Positions 8,782 through 16,709 of a stretch of DNA of 43,992 bases are shown piece after piece; position 1 is the first letter of the stretch, and every line of letters starts with the position of its first letter. Position numbers and translations under genes: made by a program. This stretch comes from RBG-16-66-20 sp035308765 (GTDB taxonomy: Bacteria; Pseudomonadota; Gammaproteobacteria; Burkholderiales; SG8-39). A model generated the notes under the pieces. The model worked only from the letters and a program-made list of their open reading frames with translations, had not been told where the DNA came from and did not search any database. The stretch spans positions 1 through 43,992 of the forward strand of contig DATGGA010000032.1 of NCBI GenBank assembly GCA_035308765.1, read 5' to 3'.

Positions 8782-9708
8782 ATGAGCAATTTAGGGGATA
8801 CGGTCGGGCTGCGCAGCCCGTGCAAGACCTACGCGGAAGTGCAGTACGAGTACGAACCGGCGACGGGTACGGTGTGGGGCTATATGAACCAGCGGGGGAA
8901 CCCCTGCTTCAACCTCGGCCTGCTCAAGGACATCCGCGCTTTCGGCGGCGAGCTGACCGCGAACAGCGGGCACATCGAATTCGAGGGCGCGATGCAGAAG
9001 GTGCACTACTACGTAGCGGCATCGCGCGTGCCGCGCGTGTACAACCTTGGCGGCGACCTGGCGCTGTTCCTGCTGCTGATCCGGTCGCGCGATCGCGACG
9101 CACTCGCGCACTATGCCAAGCTGTGCATCGACAACATCCACGCCCGGGTGCAGAACTATTTCTGCCCGACGCTGACCACCATCTCCCTGGTGCAGGGCGA
9201 CGCGCTGGGCGGCGGCTTCGAGACCGCGCTGTCGTCGGATGTCATCGTTGCCGAGGAGTCGGCGATGATGGGCCTGCCGGAGATCCTGTTCAACCTGTTC
9301 CCCGGCATGGGCGCCTACAGCCTGCTCGCGCGGCGCGCGAGCCCGCGAATCGCCGAGGAGCTGATCCTGTCCGGCAAGATCCTGCCCGCGACCAAGCTGC
9401 ACGAAATGGGCATCATCGACGTGCTGGCGAAGGATGGCGAAGGCGAGGCGGCGGTTCAGGCCTGGATCGAGAAGAACGCGCGCCGGCGCAGCGGCCACCA
9501 AGCCGTGATGCGGGTCCGCCAGCAGGTGAACCCGATTACTCGCGGCGAGCTCGATGCGGTCGTCGATACCTGGGTGGATTGCGCGCTGCGGCTCGAAGAC
9601 CGCGACATGCGCATGATGAGCCGGGTGGTGCGGGCGCAGATGGAGCGCATGGACGCGGCAACTGCAGCGGCGATCCCGGCGGCCGGCGTGGCGATGGCGG
9701 CGGGCTGA
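8782..9708 (+). CDS. rpfF: RpfF, DSF signal synthase (crotonase fold)
   Basis: Makes the diffusible signal factor, a cis-2-unsaturated fatty acid, from acyl-ACP by combined dehydratase and thioesterase action (known for Xanthomonas RpfF). The 308-residue protein matches RpfF in its most diagnostic stretches: VYNLGGDLALF, SLVQGDALGGGFETALSSD and AEESAMMGLPEILFNLFPGM. Glu147 and Glu167 correspond to the two catalytic glutamates of RpfF (141 and 161 in Xanthomonas numbering, from memory). The ATG at 8782 follows a GGGGG tract; an upstream in-frame extension is non-coding in character. It converges on the diiron protein gene with only 10 bp between stops. Chain length and unsaturation of the product cannot be predicted. 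Confidence 0.92.
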   Translation: MSNLGDTVGLRSPCKTYAEVQYEYEPATGTVWGYMNQRGNPCFNLGLLKDIRAFGGELTANSGHIEFEGAMQKVHYYVAASRVPRVYNLGGDLALFLLLIRSRDRDALAHYAKLCIDNIHARVQNYFCPTLTTISLVQGDALGGGFETALSSDVIVAEESAMMGLPEILFNLFPGMGAYSLLARRASPRIAEELILSGKILPATKLHEMGIIDVLAKDGEGEAAVQAWIEKNARRRSGHQAVMRVRQQVNPITRGELDAVVDTWVDCALRLEDRDMRMMSRVVRAQMERMDAATAAAIPAAGVAMAAG

Positions 9709-9718
9709 TCCCGGATGG

Positions 9719-10399
9719 TCAGTGCGCGAGGTGCGAGATGTGCGACACGAAGCCGCCCTCGGCGAACAGCTGGCCGAACTGGTGGAAGTTGACCTGCGTC
9801 GACTCGAGGACCGCGGCCTGGGCTGCCGGATCGTCGATGGTCTTCAGCAGCACGTTGAGCTTCGCCATGTGGTCCGCATCCATCGTCGCGTGGGAGGACA
9901 GGAACCGGAACCCCCCCGTCCCGGTCTCCCGCCCGATCGCGCGCGCGATGGAATCGGCCACCTTGCCGCCGTAGACTGAGGCCACGACCTCGAGGACGTA
10001 AAGCATGCCGAGCACCGAGCAGGGATGCACCCGCTCGGCGGCATAGTAGTTGTAGCCGATCATCGCCTGTACCGGCGCGCTGGGCGCCGCCTTCGAAGCG
10101 CGCGCGACGTCTCCCCCCACCGCACCGATGTCTTCCAGCACCCAGTTTTCGTGCCCCTTCTCCTCTTCTATCCTTTCGTAGAGCTCGTAGCGGATGTTGC
10201 GCAGCCGGTCGTCGCAGCGCGCCGCGGCGACGGCCATGATCGGGCAAAAATGCCAGACGATGTGGTAGAGGTCGTGCAGGAAAGCGCGGTACTCGGCAAG
10301 GGACAGACCCTTCTGCATCATCGAGTGCACCTTGGGCGAGGTCTCGATGGCGCGCCGGCTGGCGTCGGAGTTTTCCACCAGCGTGATGAAGAACGACAT
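9719..10399 (-). CDS. haem-oxygenase-like diiron (iron-containing redox) protein
   Basis: A 226-residue all-helical protein of the TenA/haem-oxygenase-like superfamily. Likely metal ligands are spread as in haem-oxygenase-like diiron oxidases: ERIEEEKGHENWVLED (Glu79/80, His83, Asp90), a mid-protein Glu137 in VLEVVASVYGG, and SSHATMDADHMAKLN (His170, Asp174, His177). His46 and His50 in the first helices are further candidates. Superfamily members include the fatty-acid decarboxylase UndA and N-oxygenases, so an oxidative reaction on a fatty acid is possible, but the substrate is unknown. A good GGAAGGGAAGC precedes the ATG. It is the last gene of the rpfG-rpfC-P450 unit, 73 bp after the P450. 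Confidence 0.75.
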   Translation of the reverse strand: MSFFITLVENSDASRRAIETSPKVHSMMQKGLSLAEYRAFLHDLYHIVWHFCPIMAVAAARCDDRLRNIRYELYERIEEEKGHENWVLEDIGAVGGDVARASKAAPSAPVQAMIGYNYYAAERVHPCSVLGMLYVLEVVASVYGGKVADSIARAIGRETGTGGFRFLSSHATMDADHMAKLNVLLKTIDDPAAQAAVLESTQVNFHQFGQLFAEGGFVSHISHLAH

Positions 10400-10472
10400 G
10401 CTTCCCTTCCGTTGCGAAAGCCGCGATTCTACAGTCGCGCGAGCCGCGCGCTGGCCCTATTTGTCCGGTGTT

Positions 10473-11825
10473 TCATCGTGGCCGCACGATCATTTTTATC
10501 GGTCCGTCCGGACGCAGGGTCACGGACGGCTTGGGGCGGATATCCTGGCCCGGAACCAGCTCGAAACTCCAGCGTTCGGCCAACGTGGCAAGAATCAGCA
10601 GTGCCTCCTGCCAGGCAAATCCCTCGCCAATGCAGTGGCGGTCGCCGGCGCTGAACGGGAAATAGGCGCCGCGCGGCAGCCGATCCTCGAGATCGCCCTC
10701 CCAGCGCTCCGGCTTGAATTGATCCGGTTCGGAGAAAAAGCGCGCGTCGCGATGCGTGACGTATTGGCTCATCATCACCACTGCTCCCTTGGGCACCGTG
10801 TAGCCGCCAAGCTTGACCTCGGACAGCGCTTGGCGGCCGATGAACCAGCCGGGTGGATAGAGTCGCATGCCCTCCTGCATCACCATGCGCGTGTACGCAA
10901 GGCGATCTAGGTCCGCAGCGGTGAACGCTGCGCGCCTGCCAAGCACCGTTTTCGACTCCTCATGCATCCGTTGCTCGGCATCGGGCCGCAGCGCCAGCAG
11001 GTAGAAGGTCCAAGCGAGTACGTTGGCGGTGGTTTCATGCCCCGCGATCAGCAGTGTCAGCACCTCGTCGCGAAGCTGTTTTTCATTCATGTAGACGTTG
11101 GTCTCGTCGTCCTTCGCCTGCATCAGCAACGACAGGAGGTCGGTTCCGGCACCCGCGGCGCGCTTGCGCCGCTCGATCATGCGGTAGATGATCACGTCGA
11201 GATCGCGCACCGCCCTCTTGAAGCGCAGCGACGATGGCAGCGGCAGGGCGAGAGCGAACTTGAGGAACGGCGACGACAGGCGGGTGAAGAAATCGAGAAC
11301 TGCGCCGATGTTCCTGGAGACCGCCTGCGTATCGCTACCGATATCCTGCTCGAACAGCGCCTGGGCGGCGATCAACATGGTCAGCTTCATCATTTCGTCG
11401 GCAATGTCGATGGTGGAACCGGACTGCCACTGATCACGCGCGCGTCGCGACAACTCCGCCATCTGCGCGGCATAGGCCGCTATGCGCGACTTACGGAACA
11501 CCGGCAGCATCAGGCGTTGCTGGCGCGCATGCAGTTCCCCACGCGAGGTGAATAACCCCTCGCCGACGACCGCATTGATCTTGGCCCTAAGTGCCGTCAT
11601 AGTAAAGCTGGTGCGCTGCGTGATCAGTACTTCGCGGACGTAGTCCGGATGCCGGACGAAAAACACGTCAAGGCCGCCCAACCGGAAATTGGCAATGTCG
11701 CCGTACTCGGCGGCAACACCAGTAAGGAAGGCCAGCGGGTCGCGCGCGAAATTGCGCGCTTCACCGATAAGGGGCAGGCCACGCGGGCCGGGCGGGCGCG
11801 CAGTTCGGACGACGCGGACGGACAT
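10473..11825 (-). CDS. cytochrome P450
   Basis: A 450-residue single-domain haem monooxygenase without a fused reductase. Landmarks in order: proline-rich start PPGPRGLPLIGEAR, I-helix oxygen-activation motif AGHETT (261-266), the E-x-x-R pair Glu318/Arg321, the PERW motif (372-375), and the haem-thiolate loop FPFSAGDRHCIG with Cys398. There is no signal anchor. The sequence style (long I-helix, class-E type) resembles bacterial fatty-acid or terpene hydroxylases, but substrate cannot be assigned. It begins 27 bp after the rpfC stop on the same strand, with no terminator between, so co-transcription with the DSF sensor is likely. Redox partners are not encoded in the window. Confidence 0.93.
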   Translation of the reverse strand: MSVRVVRTARPPGPRGLPLIGEARNFARDPLAFLTGVAAEYGDIANFRLGGLDVFFVRHPDYVREVLITQRTSFTMTALRAKINAVVGEGLFTSRGELHARQQRLMLPVFRKSRIAAYAAQMAELSRRARDQWQSGSTIDIADEMMKLTMLIAAQALFEQDIGSDTQAVSRNIGAVLDFFTRLSSPFLKFALALPLPSSLRFKRAVRDLDVIIYRMIERRKRAAGAGTDLLSLLMQAKDDETNVYMNEKQLRDEVLTLLIAGHETTANVLAWTFYLLALRPDAEQRMHEESKTVLGRRAAFTAADLDRLAYTRMVMQEGMRLYPPGWFIGRQALSEVKLGGYTVPKGAVVMMSQYVTHRDARFFSEPDQFKPERWEGDLEDRLPRGAYFPFSAGDRHCIGEGFAWQEALLILATLAERWSFELVPGQDIRPKPSVTLRPDGPIKMIVRPR

Positions 11826-11852
11826 GCGGGAAATGCTACCGCAGCCCGGCGA

Positions 11853-14390
11853 TCAGCCCGTGGATTTCTTCCGTGCCAGAAGGTAGCGCTCGAACGCGTC
11901 GCGGGTCGCCGCAAGTTCCTCGCGCAGGGATTTCAGCAGCGCCGGAATCCGGAGTTTTACCTCGGAGTCCGAATACCGCCCCACTTCCTTGCAGTAGCCC
12001 GTCAGCCGCTCGGCGCCCATGCTCGCGGCCGAGCCCTTCATAGCGTGTAGGTGGCTGCGGAATTCGCCGACGTTGCGCGCCGCCAGCGAGGCTTCCATCT
12101 TCGCCAGCAGGGTGATGTTGTCCGCGACGAACACGCCGATGAGCTTGTCCATGAAGGCGGCTGACGAACCCAGTTCTTCCAGGTCGGCGAGCGTATCGGC
12201 GTTGATGATCGGAACCGGACCCTCCCGCCTTTCGGCGCCCAACAGCCGCGGCGCATCCATCGTTGCCGCGGATTCCGCGATGTCCTGGCCCTTGCCGCCG
12301 CACAGCACCTGGAGCTCCTCCAGCAGACGGGCCGCCTCGATCGGCTTGGCGAGAAACGAATCCGCGCCTGCTTCCAGGCATTCGCGTTTTGCTTCAGGCG
12401 TGGCGTCGGCCGAAAGCACGATCACCGGAAGGCGCTCGCGCGCGCCGGTCGTGAGCCGGATCGCCTGCACGGTTTCGAGGCCACTCAGGCGGGGCATGTT
12501 GCGGTCGATCAGCGCGATGTCGAAACGCGTATTTTCGAGCGCGTCCAGGGCGCGGTCGCCGTCCGAAACCAGGGTTGCGACGTGGCCGCCACGCTCAAGG
12601 ATCCGCCCCAGCACCTCGCGGTTGGTCGGATTGTCGTCGGCAACCAGCACCTGAAGACCTTTCGCCGCCCCGCTGCGCCGCGCATAGTCCTGCAGGCGCA
12701 CCACGCCTTCGCGAGCTTCCTCGCCCGCAGTGACCGAATGCAGCACGTTGAACAGCTGCCGCTTGTCGAAAGGCATCTCGAGCACGGCGCCGAAGCCGGC
12801 CGACAGCGCCGCGAACCGCGGCACTTCAGCGGTGCGCTGCATCGCCAGCACGAGCGGGGGCGCCGGATCGGGCGCGGCGCGGCGGAAGCGCTGCGCGAGT
12901 TGCAGGTCCTTGCTCTCGGAATAGAGGAGCGCGCCATAGTATGGGCGCGCCAGGCTGATCTCCGCGATCAGGCGCGCTACGCCCTCCTCCACGCTGCCGA
13001 CGGCCACGGCGGTGGCGCCCCAGCCGGCCAGGGACTGCTCGAGCGCTTCGCGCTGCGGCTGCGGAAAACCGACCAGCAGAACGCGCGCGCCCGCGAGTTC
13101 CCCGGCAACCGCGCCCGCGCGCTCAGGCTGCTTTTCCATGTCGGCTTCGAACCAGAACGTGCTGCCCAGTCCGACCGCACTCTCCAGGCCGATCTTGCCG
13201 CCCATCAGCTCGACCAGCTGCTTGGCGATGGTGGTGCCCAGGCCCGTGCCGCCGAAGCGGCGCGTCGTGGTCTGGTCCGCCTGCGTGAAACTCTCGAAGA
13301 TCCGTTGCTGCGCTTCGGGCGCAATGCCGATGCCGGTATCGCGCACGGAGAATTTGAGCCGTACACCGGTCTCGCTCTCGCCCTGGCTGCTGACGTGCAC
13401 CGTGACGGAGCCATGCTCGGTGAACTTGACCGCATTGCCGGCCAGGTTGATCAGCACCTGGCGCAGATGGTGCGCATCGCCGCGCACCGCCGGCGGCACC
13501 TCGGGCATGATCGAGACCACGAACTCTACGTCCTTCGCCACGGCCTGCGAGGACAGGATCCGGCAGGTGCTGTTGACCAGGGCATGCAGGTCGAAATCGG
13601 TGCGCTCGAGAACCAGCTTGCCGGCCTCGATCTTGGAAAAGTCGAGCACCTCCTCCACCAAGCCGAGCATCACGCGCGAAGAACTGCGCAGCGTCTGCAG
13701 CATGTCGGCCTGCTCGCGCGACAACTGGGTATCGCGCAGCAGGTCGGACATGCCGATGATGGCGTTCAGCGGCGTGCGCAGTTCATGGCTCACAACGGAG
13801 ATAAAGCGGCGCTTGGCCTGGTTCGCGGCCTCAGCGCGCGCCACCGCGTCAAACATGCGCTTGACAAGCGACAGCACGTACACGCTTAGCGCCACCAGCC
13901 CGAGTGCGAGGCCGGCGCCAGCCGAGAAGTGCATCTGCCAGAACTCACTCGTGCAGAGCACAGTAACGAAACCGATCAGGCTTACCGCGAGCGAGAGCAG
14001 CAGGTAGGCCGGGCCGTAGCGGAATCCGTTGGCCAATGTGACCCATACGTAGATCAGCAGGCTCGGCAGCGCCTTGTCGCCGAAGTACCACATGGACCAG
14101 GTCGTGGTCGCAATATCCGCGACCAGAGCAAGGACTCGTCTCGCAGGCGAAATCGAATCCGACAACAGGTTCCAAGCGAGGATGGCCGCCGCAAAAACAA
14201 GGTAGGCCACGAAGACGATGTCGTAGGGCTCGAGCGAGCTCCATTCCCGGACATTAAGACCCTCGGGCAGGAGGTAGGCGCCGAGCAGCGCGGCGATAAC
14301 CAGCCGGACAATGCCCTGCTCGTGTTCGGTATCCGGGCGCAAGGCGAGTCGCGCACGCACCTGGGCAAACAATTTTCTCAATGCCTCCAT
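11853..14390 (-). CDS. rpfC: RpfC, hybrid sensor kinase for DSF
   Basis: Inner-membrane hybrid histidine kinase that senses DSF and relays phosphate to RpfG. The 845-residue product has a short N-terminal segment with RPDTEHEQGIVRL, aligning with the DSF-sensing region of Xanthomonas RpfC (ADSEHAQNLIR). Next come about five membrane helices (30-178), a dimerisation domain with SHELRTPLNA (His202), an ATPase domain (N-box from 311, DTGIG at 351-355, GGTGLGT at 380-386), a receiver-like domain lacking the phospho-aspartate (about 434-555), a true receiver with Asp629, and a histidine phosphotransfer domain with HAMKG (His782). The ATG at 14390 overlaps the rpfG stop (TGATG), implying coupling. 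The extra degenerate receiver is unlike the Xanthomonas protein. Confidence 0.92.
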   Translation of the reverse strand: MEALRKLFAQVRARLALRPDTEHEQGIVRLVIAALLGAYLLPEGLNVREWSSLEPYDIVFVAYLVFAAAILAWNLLSDSISPARRVLALVADIATTTWSMWYFGDKALPSLLIYVWVTLANGFRYGPAYLLLSLAVSLIGFVTVLCTSEFWQMHFSAGAGLALGLVALSVYVLSLVKRMFDAVARAEAANQAKRRFISVVSHELRTPLNAIIGMSDLLRDTQLSREQADMLQTLRSSSRVMLGLVEEVLDFSKIEAGKLVLERTDFDLHALVNSTCRILSSQAVAKDVEFVVSIMPEVPPAVRGDAHHLRQVLINLAGNAVKFTEHGSVTVHVSSQGESETGVRLKFSVRDTGIGIAPEAQQRIFESFTQADQTTTRRFGGTGLGTTIAKQLVELMGGKIGLESAVGLGSTFWFEADMEKQPERAGAVAGELAGARVLLVGFPQPQREALEQSLAGWGATAVAVGSVEEGVARLIAEISLARPYYGALLYSESKDLQLAQRFRRAAPDPAPPLVLAMQRTAEVPRFAALSAGFGAVLEMPFDKRQLFNVLHSVTAGEEAREGVVRLQDYARRSGAAKGLQVLVADDNPTNREVLGRILERGGHVATLVSDGDRALDALENTRFDIALIDRNMPRLSGLETVQAIRLTTGARERLPVIVLSADATPEAKRECLEAGADSFLAKPIEAARLLEELQVLCGGKGQDIAESAATMDAPRLLGAERREGPVPIINADTLADLEELGSSAAFMDKLIGVFVADNITLLAKMEASLAARNVGEFRSHLHAMKGSAASMGAERLTGYCKEVGRYSDSEVKLRIPALLKSLREELAATRDAFERYLLARKKSTG

Positions 14391-15487
14391 CAGGCCGCTC
14401 CGTTCTCGGCGGCTGGATCCTGGAGATCGCGCTGCACCTCGATCACCGTTTCGCTGGTGCCAAGGAAAGCATCCGCCAGGCGCGGATCGAAATGCTTGCC
14501 GCGCTGAGCGCGCACGTAGTCGAGCGCATCGGCCGGCTTCCAGGCCTTCTTGTAGGGGCGCGCCGAGGTAAGCGCGTCGTAGACGTCGGCAATGGCCACG
14601 ATGCGCGCGCACAGCGGGATATGGTCGCCGTCCAGGCCGCTCGGGTAGCCCTTGCCGTCATAGCGTTCGTGGTGCCCGAGCGCGATCAGCGCGCCCATGC
14701 GCACGTATTTCGAGGCGCTGCCCTTGAGGATTTCATGGCCGATCACCGGATGGCGCTGCATCGTGCCCCACTCGGATTCATCGAGCCGCGCCGGCTTCAG
14801 CAGGATGCCGTCGGGGATTCCGATCTTGCCGATGTCGTGCAGCGGCGCGGCGAGTTCGATGGTCTCGGCCTCGTCGCGCTCCAGGCCGATCGCGTTCGCG
14901 ATCAGCCGCGAATAGCGCGCCATGCGGATCAGGTGGTAGCCGGTCTCTTCGTCCCGGAACTCGCCGGCGCGCGCCAGGCGCAGCAGCGTTTCCTTCTCGC
15001 GTTCCCGGATCTCGCGCGTCGCTTCGTCGACCATGCCTTCGAGCAGGCGCCGCTTGTCTTCCAGCGCCAGCTGCTGGCGGCGCAGCGTGAGCAGGTTCCT
15101 GCAGCGCGCGAGGCACTCCCGCGCATCCACCGGCTTGGTCAGGAAATCGGTTATCCCGGCGTCCAGCGCGGCGTAGCGTATTTTCTTGTCGTCCTGGCTG
15201 GTGACCATGACGATGGGCACGTGCTCGTATCCCGGCAGCGAGCGCAATCGGCCGACCAGTTCGATGCCGTCCATGTCCGGCATCATGAAGTCGACCAACA
15301 CCAGATCGGCGACGTGGCGCGTCGCCCAGACGACGGCATCGACAGGCCGCGCAAAGCCCTCCACCACCACCCGTTCGTCGAGGCTGCGCACCACCTGCTC
15401 GAGAATGGCACGGCCGGTGGACTGGTCGTCCACCACCATGACCGTGTTGCGCGCCGCGGGCAGCAGGTGAATCTGCGCCTTGGCCAT
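14390..15487 (-). CDS. rpfG: RpfG, response regulator with HD-GYP phosphodiesterase domain
   Basis: Partner of RpfC; phosphorylation of its receiver activates cyclic-di-GMP hydrolysis (known for Xanthomonas RpfG). The 365-residue product has an N-terminal receiver with the acceptor Asp66 in VLVDFMMPDMDG and Lys118 in FLTKPV, a linking coiled-coil helix (140-170), and the HD-GYP domain. The HD pair is His217-Asp218 in PLHDIGKIGIPDGIL, and the GYP triad is in HHERYDGKGYPSGL. The ATG at 15487 follows GGAGTGGAGG. It is the first gene of the rpfG-rpfC-P450-diiron unit, about 108 bp after a tRNA-Leu gene on the same strand. Confidence 0.95.
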   Translation of the reverse strand: MAKAQIHLLPAARNTVMVVDDQSTGRAILEQVVRSLDERVVVEGFARPVDAVVWATRHVADLVLVDFMMPDMDGIELVGRLRSLPGYEHVPIVMVTSQDDKKIRYAALDAGITDFLTKPVDARECLARCRNLLTLRRQQLALEDKRRLLEGMVDEATREIREREKETLLRLARAGEFRDEETGYHLIRMARYSRLIANAIGLERDEAETIELAAPLHDIGKIGIPDGILLKPARLDESEWGTMQRHPVIGHEILKGSASKYVRMGALIALGHHERYDGKGYPSGLDGDHIPLCARIVAIADVYDALTSARPYKKAWKPADALDYVRAQRGKHFDPRLADAFLGTSETVIEVQRDLQDPAAENGAA

Positions 15488-15595
15488 CGAACCTCCACTC
15501 CGGAATCTGCGCCGAGACTACGCCCCGCCCCCCTGGATGTCCAGCGAAATGGGCCCGCTTTTTACAATCGTTTTCGTCGTGCCGCGCGAGCGTCC

Positions 15596-15682
15596 TGGTG
15601 CCGGAAGTGGGACTCGAACCCACACGCTTTTAACGGCGGCGGATTTTGAGTCCGCTGCGTCTACCAATTCCGCCATTCCGGC
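15596..15682 (-). tRNA. tRNA-Leu (CAA anticodon)
   Basis: An 87-nt gene with all cloverleaf parts. The acceptor stem pairs GCCGGAA with TTCCGGC, the discriminator is A, and CCA is encoded (15596-15598). The anticodon stem is GCGGA/TCCGC around the loop CTCAAAA, giving anticodon CAA, which reads UUG. A long variable arm (class II, as for Leu) and GGTTCGAGTCC in the T arm are present. It lies between queA (opposite strand) and rpfG. Confidence 0.96.
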
Positions 15683-15696
15683 AACGGATCGAATTC

Positions 15697-15702
15697 TATA
15701 AT
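15697..15702 (+). promoter_or_regulatory. candidate -10 box for queA
   Basis: A perfect TATAAT ends 8 bases before the queA ATG, and no Shine-Dalgarno sequence is seen. If used, the transcript would be leaderless or nearly so. No convincing -35 box is visible. Confidence 0.35.
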
Positions 15703-15710
15703 GCGACGCA

Positions 15711-16709
15711 ATGAAACTCGCCGAATTCGACTATGCCTTGCCGCCGCGACTCATCGCCCAGCACCCGGCGAAGGAGCGTACGGCAAGCCGCTTGCTGCAT
15801 TTGGACGGCAGGAGCGGCGCGCTCAGGGACTTGGCATTCGCCGATCTGCCGCACCTCGTCGACGCGCGCGACCTGGTCGTGCTCAACGACACCCGCGTGA
15901 TCAAGGCACGTCTGTCCGGCGCCAGGCCAAGCGGCGGCAAAGTGGAGTTCTTCGTCGAACGCATCCTCGGCGCCAACGAAGCGTTGGGACTGATGCGCAC
16001 GTCGCGCTCGCCAAAGCCGGGCGCGCAACTGGTGATCGGCGACGGCGTGGCGGCGACCGTTCTAGGGCGCGAAGAGGATCTTTTCCGGCTGCGGTTCTCG
16101 GAACCGGTCGCAGCCGTGCTCGAGCGCTGCGGCAGCGTGCCCCTGCCTCCCTATGTTACCCATGAGGCCGGCGCCGAAGACGCGGAACGCTACCAGACCG
16201 TATACGCAAAACATCCCGGCGCGGTCGCCGCGCCCACCGCAGGGCTGCACTTCGACGAATCGATGCTGGAGAAAATCGCCGCCAAGGGAGCGGACATCTC
16301 CAAAGTGACCCTGCACGTCGGCGCGGGCACCTTCCAGCCGGTCCGCTGCGACAACATCGAGGAGCACCGCATGCACCGCGAACGCTACGAAGTGCCGGCC
16401 GCGACCGCCGCCGCCATCGCCGGACGCAGGGTCCTCGCGGTCGGCACTACCTCGCTGCGTGCGCTGGAAAGCGCGGCGCTGAGCGGTAACGCCTCCGGTG
16501 AAACGGACCTCTTCGTCCACCCCGGCTTCCGTTTCCGGATCGTCGAGCGGCTGCTCACCAATTTCCATCTGCCGAAATCGAGCCTGCTGATGCTGGTGGC
16601 CGCATTTGCCGGCATGGACAACATCAAGCGCGCCTACGCCCATGCCATCGCCGAGCGCTACCGGTTTTTCTCCTACGGCGACGCCATGCTGATCGAGCGC
16701 GCGGCGTGA
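15711..16709 (+). CDS. queA: S-adenosylmethionine:tRNA ribosyltransferase-isomerase
   Basis: Converts preQ1 in tRNA to epoxyqueuosine using the ribosyl part of SAM, in queuosine synthesis. The 332-residue product shows the family start MKLAEFDYALPPRLIAQHPA and the segments VVLNDTRVIKARL, YAKHPGAVAAPTAGLHF, LHVGAGTFQPVR and LTNFHLPKSSLLMLVAAFAG. Length is normal. It overlaps the GTG start of tgt by 4 bases, so the two queuosine enzymes are translationally coupled. Confidence 0.97.
   Translation: MKLAEFDYALPPRLIAQHPAKERTASRLLHLDGRSGALRDLAFADLPHLVDARDLVVLNDTRVIKARLSGARPSGGKVEFFVERILGANEALGLMRTSRSPKPGAQLVIGDGVAATVLGREEDLFRLRFSEPVAAVLERCGSVPLPPYVTHEAGAEDAERYQTVYAKHPGAVAAPTAGLHFDESMLEKIAAKGADISKVTLHVGAGTFQPVRCDNIEEHRMHRERYEVPAATAAAIAGRRVLAVGTTSLRALESAALSGNASGETDLFVHPGFRFRIVERLLTNFHLPKSSLLMLVAAFAGMDNIKRAYAHAIAERYRFFSYGDAMLIERAA

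Noticed and set aside
10473..11825. Assigning the P450 to a named fatty-acid hydroxylase family
   Set aside because: Motifs show a functional P450 but substrate-recognition regions cannot be assigned by eye.
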